Source of the DNA: Ureibacillus chungkukjangi
Lineage (GTDB): Bacteria; Bacillota; Bacilli; Bacillales_A; Planococcaceae
NCBI RefSeq assembly: GCF_003217295.1
Contig: NZ_QJTJ01000005.1
Coordinates: 62,001 to 126,000 of the forward strand
Reading direction: 5' to 3'
Length of the DNA: 64,000 nt
In this document: positions 8,236 to 15,995 of the stretch, piece by piece
How the letters are laid out: the number at the start of each line of letters is the position of its first letter
Numbering within the stretch: position 1 is the stretch's first letter
The notes under the pieces: model-generated
Databases searched by the model: none
What the model saw: the letters and a program-made list of their open reading frames with translations, nothing else
What the model was told of the DNA's origin: nothing
Position numbers and translations under genes: made by a program

Positions 8236-8277
8236 GGCATGGTCATTCAGAAATAAGAATGACTCATGCCTCTTTTC
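8236..8277 (+). terminator. Terminator after the small membrane protein gene
   Basis: GGCATGGTCATTC pairs with GAATGACTCATGCC (one extra base), followed by TCTTTTCATTTTC. Confidence 0.75.
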
Positions 8278-8362
8278 ATTTTCAGCCAAATACCACCAAA
8301 AGATTTATTTCCAAATACTGGATAAATAGTATAATGAGGATATTAATAAAAAGGGGCTTACT

Positions 8363-8947
8363 ATGTATAGGTTTATTTCACTATTATTGGCTTTTATTTT
8401 CGTCATTACAGGCTGCGAAAACAATTCTATATCTATGGTATCGGGGGAGACCGAGGAGCAAGAAGCACAGCTAGAATCTGAACAATCACCAAATCCACAA
8501 GAAACGGAAATTATTGAAGAACCACAAACACCTGTAAAGCTTTTCGAATTATCTGGAGCTGAGGATTTGGCATACAGCAATTTTCAAAAGAATTTTGACT
8601 TATCCCATTTAAAGCAGTTAGAGCCACTATCAATTGCAAAGATCTATGTTCAGGCTGGAATCGATGAAAAGTACAATCTGCAATATGCTCTATACACTGA
8701 TAGAGAAGAGCTTATTTCATGGAGCAAAGAAGAAGATGAGGCCATTCCAAAAGCTGATAGAGGAACGAAGGAGCAGCAACTGAAAACCTTTAACAACATT
8801 GACAATGGAAATTTCATTCAAACGAGTGAGTACGAAGGCTATATCGAGTATAATCCAAATCCTAAAGAGGGAAATGGTAAATCAGGATTTCAATTAGTCA
8901 TGAATAAAGATGGGATATGGCAAGTGAGCTTTATGCCAATACAATAA
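8363..8947 (+). CDS. Hypothetical lipoprotein
   Basis: A 194-residue secreted lipoprotein of unknown function. The signal peptide runs through LLLAFIFVITGC, where Cys is the lipidation site at about residue 18. An acidic, low-complexity linker follows (residues 24-55, rich in Glu, Gln and Pro), typical of a spacer between membrane anchor and folded domain. The remaining 135 residues look globular and mixed alpha/beta, with YNLQYALYTDREELISWSK and a closing segment GFQLVMNKDGIWQVSFMPIQ. No catalytic motif is apparent. A TATAAT element lies at 8330, and AAAGGGG precedes the ATG. It is convergent with the qox operon and shares its terminator. Confidence 0.75.
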   Translation: MYRFISLLLAFIFVITGCENNSISMVSGETEEQEAQLESEQSPNPQETEIIEEPQTPVKLFELSGAEDLAYSNFQKNFDLSHLKQLEPLSIAKIYVQAGIDEKYNLQYALYTDREELISWSKEEDEAIPKADRGTKEQQLKTFNNIDNGNFIQTSEYEGYIEYNPNPKEGNGKSGFQLVMNKDGIWQVSFMPIQ

Positions 8948-8964
8948 ATGATACGAAAACAAAG

Positions 8965-9007
8965 AAAAAGCAAGAGCAGCCTGTTATGAGGTGCTCTTGC
9001 TTTTTTA
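8965..9007. terminator. Bidirectional terminator between the lipoprotein gene and qoxD
   Basis: AGCAAGAGCA (8969-8978) pairs with TGCTCTTGCT (8992-9001), flanked by A-rich and T-rich runs on the two sides, so it can end transcripts from either direction. Confidence 0.85.
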
Positions 9008-9016
9008 ATTACAGTA

Positions 9017-9298
9017 TTACATATCCCAAAGAAGAATTAGCAGCGTACCAAATACGGTAACGAGTGCAATTACTACAGCATAAAGGATATTTGTATAGAT
9101 GGCTTTTCCATCCTTAGACTCTCCAGCATGCATGAATACAACAATTTGTAGAAAGGCTTGGATAAAGGCCGTTGCTAATAAAATCGTCATACCAACTGTG
9201 AAGGTCATATCAGTAAAGTAAACTAATAATGCAATAGCAGTTAAGACTAATGATGCAACAAAGCCTATAACCTGTTTTGCAGGGAATAATTCTTTCAT
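9017..9298 (-). CDS. qoxD: Cytochrome aa3 quinol oxidase subunit IV
   Basis: The smallest subunit of the terminal quinol oxidase, 93 residues with three transmembrane helices (VIGFVASLVLTAIALLVYF, MTILLATAFIQAFLQIVVF, NILYAVVIALVTVFGTLLI). The family pattern includes FMHAGESKDGK between helices two and three. It assists assembly and stability of the complex and carries no redox cofactor. It is shorter than the roughly 120 residues I recall for Bacillus subtilis QoxD, mainly at the ends. The ATG is one base from the qoxC stop, with its ribosome binding site inside the end of qoxC. It is the last gene of the operon. Confidence 0.9.
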   Translation of the reverse strand: MKELFPAKQVIGFVASLVLTAIALLVYFTDMTFTVGMTILLATAFIQAFLQIVVFMHAGESKDGKAIYTNILYAVVIALVTVFGTLLILLWDM

Positions 9299-9299
9299 A

Positions 9300-9896
9300 T
9301 TACATCATTCCTTTCAGATAGATGAAGCTGAAGATAAAGATCCAAACAACATCTAAGAAATGCCAGTAAAGAGAGAAAATAAATGATTTATTTGCTGTTT
9401 CTGGTGTTAAACCACGTTTTTTAACTTGAAGAATAATAAATGTTCCCCAGAATAAACCTAAAGTAACGTGAGCACCATGTGTTCCTAAAGTTGTTAAAAG
9501 TGCTGCAGTGAAGGCACTTGTTTGATAAGTTGCACCAATATGGTAGTAATGCATAAATTCATAAATCTCTACGCCCAAGAAGCAAAGACCAAGGAGTAGG
9601 GTAATTGTAAAGAATGTTAGCATTGCATTTTTGCGACCAAGTCTCATTGCATGAATACCAAGTCCGATTGTAAAACTACTTGTTAATAAAACAAGTGTTT
9701 CAATTAGAACAGGCGTGATTTCAAAAATTTCAGCAGGAGCTGGGCCAGAACCAGTACGGCCTTCAAGCGTGAAGTATGCTGTGAACAGGGTAGCAAACAG
9801 CATAATTTCAGCACCTAAGAAAATCCAGAATCCTAATATATTTAACTGATTTTGTTGAGTACTATACTCAAGAGGCTGCGAATTATCGATATGCAT
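9300..9896 (-). CDS. qoxC: Cytochrome aa3 quinol oxidase subunit III
   Basis: A 198-residue membrane protein with five predicted helices, belonging to the heme-copper oxidase subunit III family. Landmarks are the N-terminal GFWIFLGAEIMLFATLFTAYF, the loop GTHGAHVTLGLFWG and the C-terminal YWHFLDVVWIFIFSFIYL, all characteristic of QoxC/CyoC. Subunit III stabilises the catalytic subunit and supports the D proton channel. The start codon overlaps the qoxB stop in a TAATG arrangement, implying translational coupling. Its last codons contain the ribosome binding site of qoxD. Confidence 0.95.
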   Translation of the reverse strand: MHIDNSQPLEYSTQQNQLNILGFWIFLGAEIMLFATLFTAYFTLEGRTGSGPAPAEIFEITPVLIETLVLLTSSFTIGLGIHAMRLGRKNAMLTFFTITLLLGLCFLGVEIYEFMHYYHIGATYQTSAFTAALLTTLGTHGAHVTLGLFWGTFIILQVKKRGLTPETANKSFIFSLYWHFLDVVWIFIFSFIYLKGMM

Positions 9897-11842
9897 TATT
9901 TTGCACCTCCAAGTTTTTCTTCAGTTTCAATGATTTCCTTCACCGAAATATGGCGTCCATGATCTTTCTCGAAGGAACGCATTGCCATACAAATGAAGAT
10001 ACCGATAAGTGAAATCACTGCTGGAACCCATAATGCGAAGATGAATGAGAATCCGGCAACGAAGAAGATCATACCCATAACGAATGGAATTCCACTATTA
10101 TTAGGCATATGAATTTCTTCTATTTCACCCTTAAACAATTCGTGACCATTTTTCTTTGAGTCCCAGAATGTTTCACTTGAACTGATTTGAGGTGTTCGAG
10201 CAAAGTTGTATTCTGGAACTGGAGTGTGAGTAGCCCATTCTAAAGAGCGAGCATCCCATGGGTCACTACCGATATCTCTTGACGAGTTTTTAAAGCTATA
10301 GTAAATGTTATACACTATTGTCACAAATCCGATTGCCATTAAAGCAGCACCAGCGAATGACAGCATATTTAATGCACCAAAGCCAGTTGCTTCAGAGTAA
10401 GTGTACATACGACGTGCTTGACCGTCTAAACCTGTGATATACATAGGGAAGAAGGCAAGTACGAAACCAACTGTTAATAACCAGAACGTAACTTTACCGA
10501 TTTTTTCATTTAAAATGAATCCAAAGAATTTTGGCCAGTAGAAAGTTAAACCTGCTAGCATAGCGAATACTACACCAGGAATAATTGTATTATGGAAATG
10601 GGCTACTAAGAACATTGTATTATGATATTGATAGTCAGCCGCTGACATCGCTAGCATTACACCTGTAACCCCACCAATAGTAAATAATGGAATAAAGGCT
10701 ACTGAGTATAGCATAGGGACTGTAAAGCGAATTTTCCCTTTCCACATTGTAAATAACCAGTTAAAGATTTTAACCCCTGTCGGAACAGCAATCGCCATTG
10801 TAGTAATAGAGAATATGCTGTTTGTTAATGCGCCTTGACCCATCGTGAAGAAATGGTGAGTCCAAACTAAGAACGACAGAAGTGAAATCAGTACCATTGA
10901 CCAAACCATAGATGAATAGCCATATAGGTTACGTTTTGAGAAGGTTGAGATGATTTCACTGTAAAGACCAAATGCCGGTAAGATTAAGATATAAACCTCA
11001 GGATGTCCCCAAATCCAGAAGAAGTTGGCCCAAAGCATATCCATACCACCGTTATCTGTAGTAAAGAAATTTGTTGCAAATAAGCGATCTGTTGTCCCCA
11101 TTAATAGTGCAACTGTTAATACAGGGAATGCGAAAACGATAATTACGTTAGCAATAAATGCCGACCAAGTAAACATTGGCATTTTCATTAGTGTCATACC
11201 AGGTGCACGCATTTTTAAAATCGTAGTACACATGTTAATACCAGTCATTAAAGACCCAATCCCTGAAATTTGGATCGCTAGCATATAATAATTCGTCCCT
11301 ACAGATTCACTAAAATCGTTACCTGCAAGAGGGAAGTAGGAAGTCCAACCAGCGTCTGGTGAACCACCAATGACGAATGAGATATTAAATAACATTGCTC
11401 CGGCAAAGAATAACCAGAAGCTTAAAGCGTTTAAGCGTGGGAATGCAACATCTCGTGCACCGATTTGTAATGGTACGATTAGGTTCATAAATGCAAAGAT
11501 AAATGGCATAGCCATAAAGATAATCATAACAACACCATGAGTTGTGAAAATTTCGTTATAGTGTTGTGCATCTAATAATTTCATATCCGGTGCAGACAGC
11601 TGAGCACGCATCATAATGGCATCAGCACCACCGCGGAATAACATAAGTAGGGCAGAGACTAAGTACATAATCCCGATTTTTTTATGGTCAACAGTTGTTA
11701 ACCATTCGCGCCATAAATAGCCCCATTTTTTGAAATATGTTAAGCCTGCAAGAATACCAATACTAACTAAAGCAATGGCAACCATTGAGGCATAGATCGC
11801 TGGACTTGGATGAGGTATGGCAAATCGTTCTAAGAATTCCAT
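9896..11842 (-). CDS. qoxB: Cytochrome aa3 quinol oxidase subunit I (catalytic)
   Basis: The catalytic heme-copper subunit, 648 residues, about the size of Bacillus subtilis QoxB. ATG 11842 ([17 protein letters not shown]) has AAAGGAG 8 bases upstream; the extra five residues of the longest frame would start inside that site. Landmarks include [15 protein letters not shown] (low-spin heme ligand region), [15 protein letters not shown] (CuB ligand and cross-linked Tyr) and [10 protein letters not shown] (two CuB His). The [10 protein letters not shown] segment (heme a3 and a ligands) is also present. It reduces oxygen to water with electrons from menaquinol and pumps protons. About fourteen or fifteen helices are expected. 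Confidence 0.97.
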   Translation of the reverse strand: MEFLERFAIPHPSPAIYASMVAIALVSIGILAGLTYFKKWGYLWREWLTTVDHKKIGIMYLVSALLMLFRGGADAIMMRAQLSAPDMKLLDAQHYNEIFTTHGVVMIIFMAMPFIFAFMNLIVPLQIGARDVAFPRLNALSFWLFFAGAMLFNISFVIGGSPDAGWTSYFPLAGNDFSESVGTNYYMLAIQISGIGSLMTGINMCTTILKMRAPGMTLMKMPMFTWSAFIANVIIVFAFPVLTVALLMGTTDRLFATNFFTTDNGGMDMLWANFFWIWGHPEVYILILPAFGLYSEIISTFSKRNLYGYSSMVWSMVLISLLSFLVWTHHFFTMGQGALTNSIFSITTMAIAVPTGVKIFNWLFTMWKGKIRFTVPMLYSVAFIPLFTIGGVTGVMLAMSAADYQYHNTMFLVAHFHNTIIPGVVFAMLAGLTFYWPKFFGFILNEKIGKVTFWLLTVGFVLAFFPMYITGLDGQARRMYTYSEATGFGALNMLSFAGAALMAIGFVTIVYNIYYSFKNSSRDIGSDPWDARSLEWATHTPVPEYNFARTPQISSSETFWDSKKNGHELFKGEIEEIHMPNNSGIPFVMGMIFFVAGFSFIFALWVPAVISLIGIFICMAMRSFEKDHGRHISVKEIIETEEKLGGAK

Positions 11843-11902
11843 CCTTTTTTCTCCTTTCAAGCTAAAATACTAGTCTTTGAAACTCATCTTTAGCTTTTCA
11901 AA

Positions 11903-12823
11903 TTAATGACCGCTGTGGTCTGTTTCATCTTCAGTGTGATCTTCGTGATTTGTATGTTCATGACTTTCATTATTGTCTTCATCAGAAACTTCGTTATGTG
12001 CGTGTTCTGGAGCTGGACTAAATTCTAAATGAGTACCCGTAAAGGTCATTTGTCCAAGGTGACCTGGTTCTATTAATTTTTCAAATTCACTTTCAGTAAT
12101 TGGTTTGGCAGTTTCGTGCACTTCCTTAACCCAATCATCGAAATCTGCTTGAGGCATTGCTGTTACGTTGAACGTATTTTCAGCGAAGCCTTTACCACTA
12201 AAGTTCGCATTTCGTCCCATAAATTCTCCAGCAGCATCTGCAGCTAAATGTAAAGTAGTTACCATGTCAGACATTGCATATTTCTGTCCACCAAGCTGTG
12301 GAATCCAGAAGCTTGTGATTGGACCGTGAGAATAAAGCTTGAATTCTAACGGACGATCTGTCGGAATATATAGGTAGTTTACTGTTTCAATACCTTCTTC
12401 TGGATAACTAAAGTGCCATTTCCAGTCAGAAGAGGAAGCATAGATTACTAAAGGTTCTTGATTTTCATAACCTTCTGGTGCTGATTCAACGATATAATTA
12501 CTTTTTACAGAGACAAATGATAAATAAGCTACTATTAAAATTGGTACACCTACACAAACAATTTCAACCCATTTATTGCCGTGGATATGTGGTGGTTCGT
12601 AATCGTCAGGCAGTTTTGATTCACGATACTTAAATAGAATAAATGTTAAGATGACCATGACAACGATTACTATTACAGACATGATGCCGATTGATAACAT
12701 AATATCATTCGCTTGTCTTTGGGCTTGTGGACCTTTTGGATCTAAAACTAAAAGTGGTTCACAACCAGCTAATATAAAGACAAATGCCATCATTGACGTT
12801 AATAATGTCCATTTTTTTCTCAT
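11903..12823 (-). CDS. qoxA: Cytochrome aa3 quinol oxidase subunit II, with His-rich C-terminal tail
   Basis: Quinol-oxidising subunit II, 306 residues from the ATG at 12823. The GTG at 12835 overlaps the AAGGGAAGG ribosome binding site, so it is less likely. It is a lipoprotein (FVFILAGC, Cys about residue 21) with two membrane helices (ML... VIVIVVMVILTFILF and VCVGVPILIVAYLSF) and an extracytoplasmic cupredoxin domain containing WKWHFSYPE and FWIPQLGGQKYAM. The CuA-binding cysteines of cytochrome c oxidases are absent, as expected for a quinol oxidase. Unusual: the last 34 residues are an acidic tail with eight His, which could bind metal. It is the first gene of the operon. Confidence 0.95.
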   Translation of the reverse strand: MRKKWTLLTSMMAFVFILAGCEPLLVLDPKGPQAQRQANDIMLSIGIMSVIVIVVMVILTFILFKYRESKLPDDYEPPHIHGNKWVEIVCVGVPILIVAYLSFVSVKSNYIVESAPEGYENQEPLVIYASSSDWKWHFSYPEEGIETVNYLYIPTDRPLEFKLYSHGPITSFWIPQLGGQKYAMSDMVTTLHLAADAAGEFMGRNANFSGKGFAENTFNVTAMPQADFDDWVKEVHETAKPITESEFEKLIEPGHLGQMTFTGTHLEFSPAPEHAHNEVSDEDNNESHEHTNHEDHTEDETDHSGH

Positions 12824-12934
12824 AAAGATATTCACCTTCCCTTATTAGTCAAAAGAAAATCACCTGTTGACTTCCTCCAACACTATAACTCTATTTTAAG
12901 CATTGGAATAGTAAAAACATCGAGAAAAAAGGGA

Positions 12935-12985
12935 ATTCACAAAAGGTTCACCATCTATTCAAAAGTTATTCACATAAAGTTCACG
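12935..12985 (-). promoter_or_regulatory. Five 11-bp-phased TTCAC (GTGAA) direct repeats upstream of qoxA
   Basis: TTCAC begins at 12936, 12947, 12969 and 12980, and the near copy TTCAA begins at 12958, giving a strict 11-bp period over five positions. Read on the qoxA coding strand, the distal copy is TTTGTGAAT and another is TATGTGAAT. TTTGTGAAT is the reported ResD consensus in Bacillus. OmpR-family regulators bind direct repeats with this spacing. The array lies about 110-160 bp upstream of the qoxA start codon. Binding by ResD is inference; PhoP boxes (TTHACA) would also fit in the opposite orientation. Confidence 0.6.
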
Positions 12986-13023
12986 TTTTATCAATATGTA
13001 GTGATATTTGTAAGAAAATGGAA

Positions 13024-13037
13024 TGAAAACGCGTTCA
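13024..13037. promoter_or_regulatory. Possible CcpA cre site
   Basis: TGAAAACGCGTTCA matches the cre consensus TGWAARCGYTWNCA at all but one position and is centred on the palindrome AACGCGTT. It lies about 200 bp upstream of qoxA and about 80 bp from the 46-residue gene's terminator. Carbon-source control of qox is plausible but unproven. Confidence 0.35.
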
Positions 13038-13105
13038 TTTTCCTTTATTTGTATTAAATGAGGAGGTTTGAGTTGAATTAATTAAGGAGATATTATATCT
13101 AAATA

Positions 13106-13133
13106 AAAAGATCTCTATAAAAAGAGATCTTTT
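13106..13133 (-). terminator. Terminator after the 46-residue gene
   Basis: AAAAGATCTCT (13106-13116) pairs perfectly with AGAGATCTTTT (13123-13133). On the minus strand it is followed by a T-rich run, just past the stop codon at 13142. Confidence 0.8.
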
Positions 13134-13141
13134 GGTAAGGG

Positions 13142-13282
13142 TTAATCGTTAATCTTATTATCTTGGTATTCAATTTTCTTTAAAGCTTTTTCAAAATTTT
13201 GCTCCTGTGAAATTTCTTCACGGTTATTGATTTTCTTTGGTTTTTTCATTTTTCTAAATGTATTACGTTGCCATTTTGACAT
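13142..13282 (-). CDS. Small basic hypothetical protein (46 residues)
   Basis: An unrecognised 46-residue protein. It begins at an ATG preceded by GGGGAGGTGAAGAA, an excellent ribosome binding site, and ends just before a perfect terminator, so it is very likely a real gene. The N-terminus MSKWQRNTFRKMKKPKKINN is strongly basic with an aromatic residue. The second half (REEISQEQNFEKALKKIEYQ) is a predicted amphipathic helix. There is no hydrophobic segment, so it should be cytoplasmic and might contact nucleic acid. It lies upstream of qoxA on the same strand, separated from it by a terminator. Confidence 0.6.
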   Translation of the reverse strand: MSKWQRNTFRKMKKPKKINNREEISQEQNFEKALKKIEYQDNKIND

Positions 13283-13447
13283 TTCTTCACCTCCCCTATG
13301 TATTTTGCGCTTATTTCAAATTGTAATTCCTCAGCAAGTTAAACAATAAAAATGAATTTTGTTACAGATTTTCTTTAATTTTTAATTGATTAGCCCTTCC
13401 AATTCACTTTACACAGCATTAACTAGTAAAGAGAAGGAGGGCTGAGA

Positions 13448-13966
13448 ATGGGTTTGGACTGGAATTCCAATAAAGATACAAATGATGATCGTGGGAACAA
13501 TCGGATAGAAAGTGAAGTGATTTTTGAGAGGAATTCGCTCATCATCGGTCAAAATTTTTGTGTGAATGCCACGATAGGTGGAGAGCAAAAGCTGATTATA
13601 GAAGAAGATTCAATAACTGAAAATAATCAAGAGGATACAACCATTGATGATTCCTCTAATTTTTTTCCTGAAACTGACACGGTAGAGGAACCTCCAAAAA
13701 ATCAAGATTACACACTCATATATGCAGCCCCAGCATCACCCATGCGTGCGCCACTTCTTATAACAGTAATAGCGCGTAATTTGTCTGACAATGATGTCTT
13801 AATAAGTATGGAAGATGATGATGAGGTGCTAGTCGAAGAAATTGTTCCTGCCAATTCAGAATTAGCATTAACTGCTCAAAATGCATTATTTATAAGAGCG
13901 CTAGCACTTGAAGAAAGTCATGTGCAATTTTTTATTAGTGTTTATCATCCAACAAATCCATATTAA
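13448..13966 (+). CDS. Hypothetical acidic protein
   Basis: A 172-residue protein I do not recognise, starting at an ATG with GAGAAGGAGGG upstream. The first 45 residues are polar and end in VIFERNSLIIGQNFCVNATI. Residues 50-90 form a very acidic, disordered linker (many Glu, Asp and Thr). The last 85 residues are predicted beta-rich (YTLIYAAPASPMRAPLLITV, DNDVLISMEDDDEVLVEEIV, HVQFFISVYHPTNPY). There is no signal peptide and no transmembrane segment. The beta-rich C-terminal domain with a flexible acidic linker would suit a spore-surface or structural protein, but nothing in the sequence proves that. It is monocistronic. Confidence 0.6.
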   Translation: MGLDWNSNKDTNDDRGNNRIESEVIFERNSLIIGQNFCVNATIGGEQKLIIEEDSITENNQEDTTIDDSSNFFPETDTVEEPPKNQDYTLIYAAPASPMRAPLLITVIARNLSDNDVLISMEDDDEVLVEEIVPANSELALTAQNALFIRALALEESHVQFFISVYHPTNPY

Positions 13967-14132
13967 TCTAACAGTTTGTTTTATTTGATTTTTCATATTA
14001 GTCAGCTCACCAATAATCTCAGGACTTACATCTAAAAGCCGAGAATATATCTTCTACATATTTAGAAGGTTGCAAAAGAAAATTATCAGAATTCCTAATA
14101 TAAACTTTTATAGGGCAAGTTAATATATAGTA

Positions 14133-14160
14133 AAAAGGTTGGTAAAAAATCCAACCTTTT
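14133..14160 (+). terminator. Terminator after the acidic hypothetical gene
   Basis: AAAAGGTTGG (14133-14142) pairs perfectly with CCAACCTTTT (14151-14160), and TTAATTTTT follows. It lies about 170 bp past the stop codon. Confidence 0.7.
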
Positions 14161-14181
14161 AATTTTTCAATTGGAAAATAT

Positions 14182-14210
14182 AAAAAAGGCAATCGCCCAT
14201 GACGAATGCC
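14182..14210 (-). terminator. Terminator after the M20 peptidase gene
   Basis: GGCAATCG and CGAATGCC form a 7/8 stem. On the minus strand it is followed by TTTTTTATA, 10 bases past the stop of the peptidase gene. Confidence 0.65.
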
Positions 14211-14219
14211 TAAAGATAA

Positions 14220-15677
14220 TTATTGATTAGTTACTTTCATAATTTCTACATAGAATTTAATCGCATTAATATAGTTTTCACTACTTATGTGTTCATTGGT
14301 GCCATGCATTCTGTTTAAATCTTCAGATGTAATTTGAACTGGCAAGAAGCGGTAGGTATTGTCAGAGATAATATCATAATGCTTAGCGTCTGAACCAGCG
14401 AACATTAAATATGGTGCAATGATGGCATCATTATAGACATTTCGTGCTGCTTGTTGAATTGCTTTAAATTGAGGACCGTCTGTTGATGATACACTAGAAC
14501 TTTCTGAACCAGTGACTGTAACTGTAATCCCATCATCATCTATAGTTTTAACAATAAATTCTTTCACATCCTCTAACGAATCTCCTGGCATTAATCGTAA
14601 ATTTATTATTGCGGTTGCTTCTTCAGGCAACGCATTATATTGTTCACCAGCATGGAAGATAGTAGGGGCGATGGTTGTACGAATTAGTGCTGCTGTAGCT
14701 GGCTCCTTAAGCAAAATCTGCTCAATTATGGACTTGAATATAATTTTATTTGAAAAGACATATTTCATGCCAAAGCTCATTTCTGGTGCAACAAATTCAA
14801 ATAAGTCATTGCCGGGACCTCGTAATTTCCCTTCAAATTGAGTTTCTTCTAGTGCTGCAATAGCGCTTGCAATACGCCCGATATTTGTTCGATCTTTAGG
14901 CTGGGAGGAATGTCCACCACTACCTTTTATCGTCAATTCAGCAGTAGCAGAGCCTTTTTCAGATATTCCAACAACCCCAACTGGTTGGTCAACTCCCGGC
15001 ACCATATTTTCAACTATAGCACCGCCTTCATCTAGAACAAAGTCAAATTGTATTCCTCGTTGTTTTAGACTATCTGCAATGGCTTTTGCTCCTAGCTCGC
15101 CACCGATTTCTTCATCAAACCCAAACATAAAATAGATATCTCTCGAAGGTGTAAAGCCTTCTTTAAGTAAGTATTCAGCGGCCTCTAATATTCCGATAAC
15201 ACCGATTTTATCATCTAACGTTCCACGCCCCCAGATTAACCCGTCTTGTACGGCTCCACTAAATGGGTCTTTTTCCCAATTACCTTCTGTTCCACTAAGG
15301 ACTGGTACGACATCATAATGGCTGGTTAGACCAATGGGTTTAGTATTAGGGTTTGTGCCTTCCCATTTGTATACAAGAGCGTAATCATTGATGGTCTCTA
15401 ACTCTAGATTTTCGTGAACGGTTGGATAACTATCCATTAAAAAAGAGATGAATTTGTCAAACTCCTGTAAATCAAATTTTTCACGTTCTTGATAGGAAAT
15501 AGTTTTATACGTAAGCGCTTTCGAAAACTTCTCTATAGCTGCATTTTCATCAAGTTCCACGGAGCTAGGAACAATAGGTGGTTGTTTTGAGGCTGTTAAA
15601 AATGTATTCGTTAATGTAAAACCGATAAATACAACTAATAGTGCAAGCAGGATAAATAGAAATTTCTTAAATTTCAT
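14220..15677 (-). CDS. Membrane-anchored M20-family metallopeptidase (PM20D1/carboxypeptidase-S-like)
   Basis: A 485-residue zinc peptidase. The ATG at 15677 (MKFKKFLFILLALLVVFIGF) follows GGAGAAATTAGTC at a usable distance; an extra five-residue extension to 15692 has no ribosome binding site. An uncleaved hydrophobic N-terminus suggests an extracytoplasmic, membrane-tethered enzyme. M20 motifs are present: LTSHYDVVPV (metal-binding His and Asp), GRGTLDDK (bridging Asp), FGFDEEIGGE (catalytic Glu), then GGHSSQPKDRTNIG of the dimerisation domain. Relatives such as PM20D1 and carboxypeptidase S cleave N-acyl amino acids or C-terminal residues. The exact substrate is unknown. It is divergent from the acyl-CoA island that begins 320 bp away. 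Confidence 0.9.
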   Translation of the reverse strand: MKFKKFLFILLALLVVFIGFTLTNTFLTASKQPPIVPSSVELDENAAIEKFSKALTYKTISYQEREKFDLQEFDKFISFLMDSYPTVHENLELETINDYALVYKWEGTNPNTKPIGLTSHYDVVPVLSGTEGNWEKDPFSGAVQDGLIWGRGTLDDKIGVIGILEAAEYLLKEGFTPSRDIYFMFGFDEEIGGELGAKAIADSLKQRGIQFDFVLDEGGAIVENMVPGVDQPVGVVGISEKGSATAELTIKGSGGHSSQPKDRTNIGRIASAIAALEETQFEGKLRGPGNDLFEFVAPEMSFGMKYVFSNKIIFKSIIEQILLKEPATAALIRTTIAPTIFHAGEQYNALPEEATAIINLRLMPGDSLEDVKEFIVKTIDDDGITVTVTGSESSSVSSTDGPQFKAIQQAARNVYNDAIIAPYLMFAGSDAKHYDIISDNTYRFLPVQITSEDLNRMHGTNEHISSENYINAIKFYVEIMKVTNQ

Positions 15678-15930
15678 GACTAATTTCTCCATTCAAAAGT
15701 ATTAAATTAATATTCTATTAATTATACGATTAATCCTGCAAATATATGAGATATGACCAAAAGATAAGTAATCATCAAAGAGGATACCTAGCTGACATTA
15801 CCATCTTTGGTAGGAACTTTTTTATGATTAAATCCAGAAAAATAATAATTAGTTTCTTAATGAAAACGCTTTATTTTTTTCGCATAAGTGATTTGAAATT
15901 TACATACCGTGTTGTAACTGAGTATTCCGA

Positions 15931-15958
15931 AAAATTGTGAACATTGTTTAACAATTTT
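15931..15958. promoter_or_regulatory. Nested palindromes upstream of the acyl-CoA dehydrogenase gene
   Basis: AAAATTGT (15931-15938) pairs with ACAATTTT (15951-15958), and ATTGTTTAACAAT (15943-15955) is itself palindromic around a central T. The element ends 38 bases before the start codon, a usual place for an operator. The cognate regulator is unknown. The rest of the 15678-15995 gap shows only AT-rich sequence and one unsupported short frame. Confidence 0.4.
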
Positions 15959-15995
15959 CTACTCAAATAATTTGACTTTAAGGAGATGGATTTGA

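Noticed and set aside
15746-15940. 64-residue plus-strand reading frame before the acyl-CoA dehydrogenase gene
   Set aside because: There is no ribosome binding site, the composition is unlike coding sequence, and palindromic regulatory elements occupy its end.
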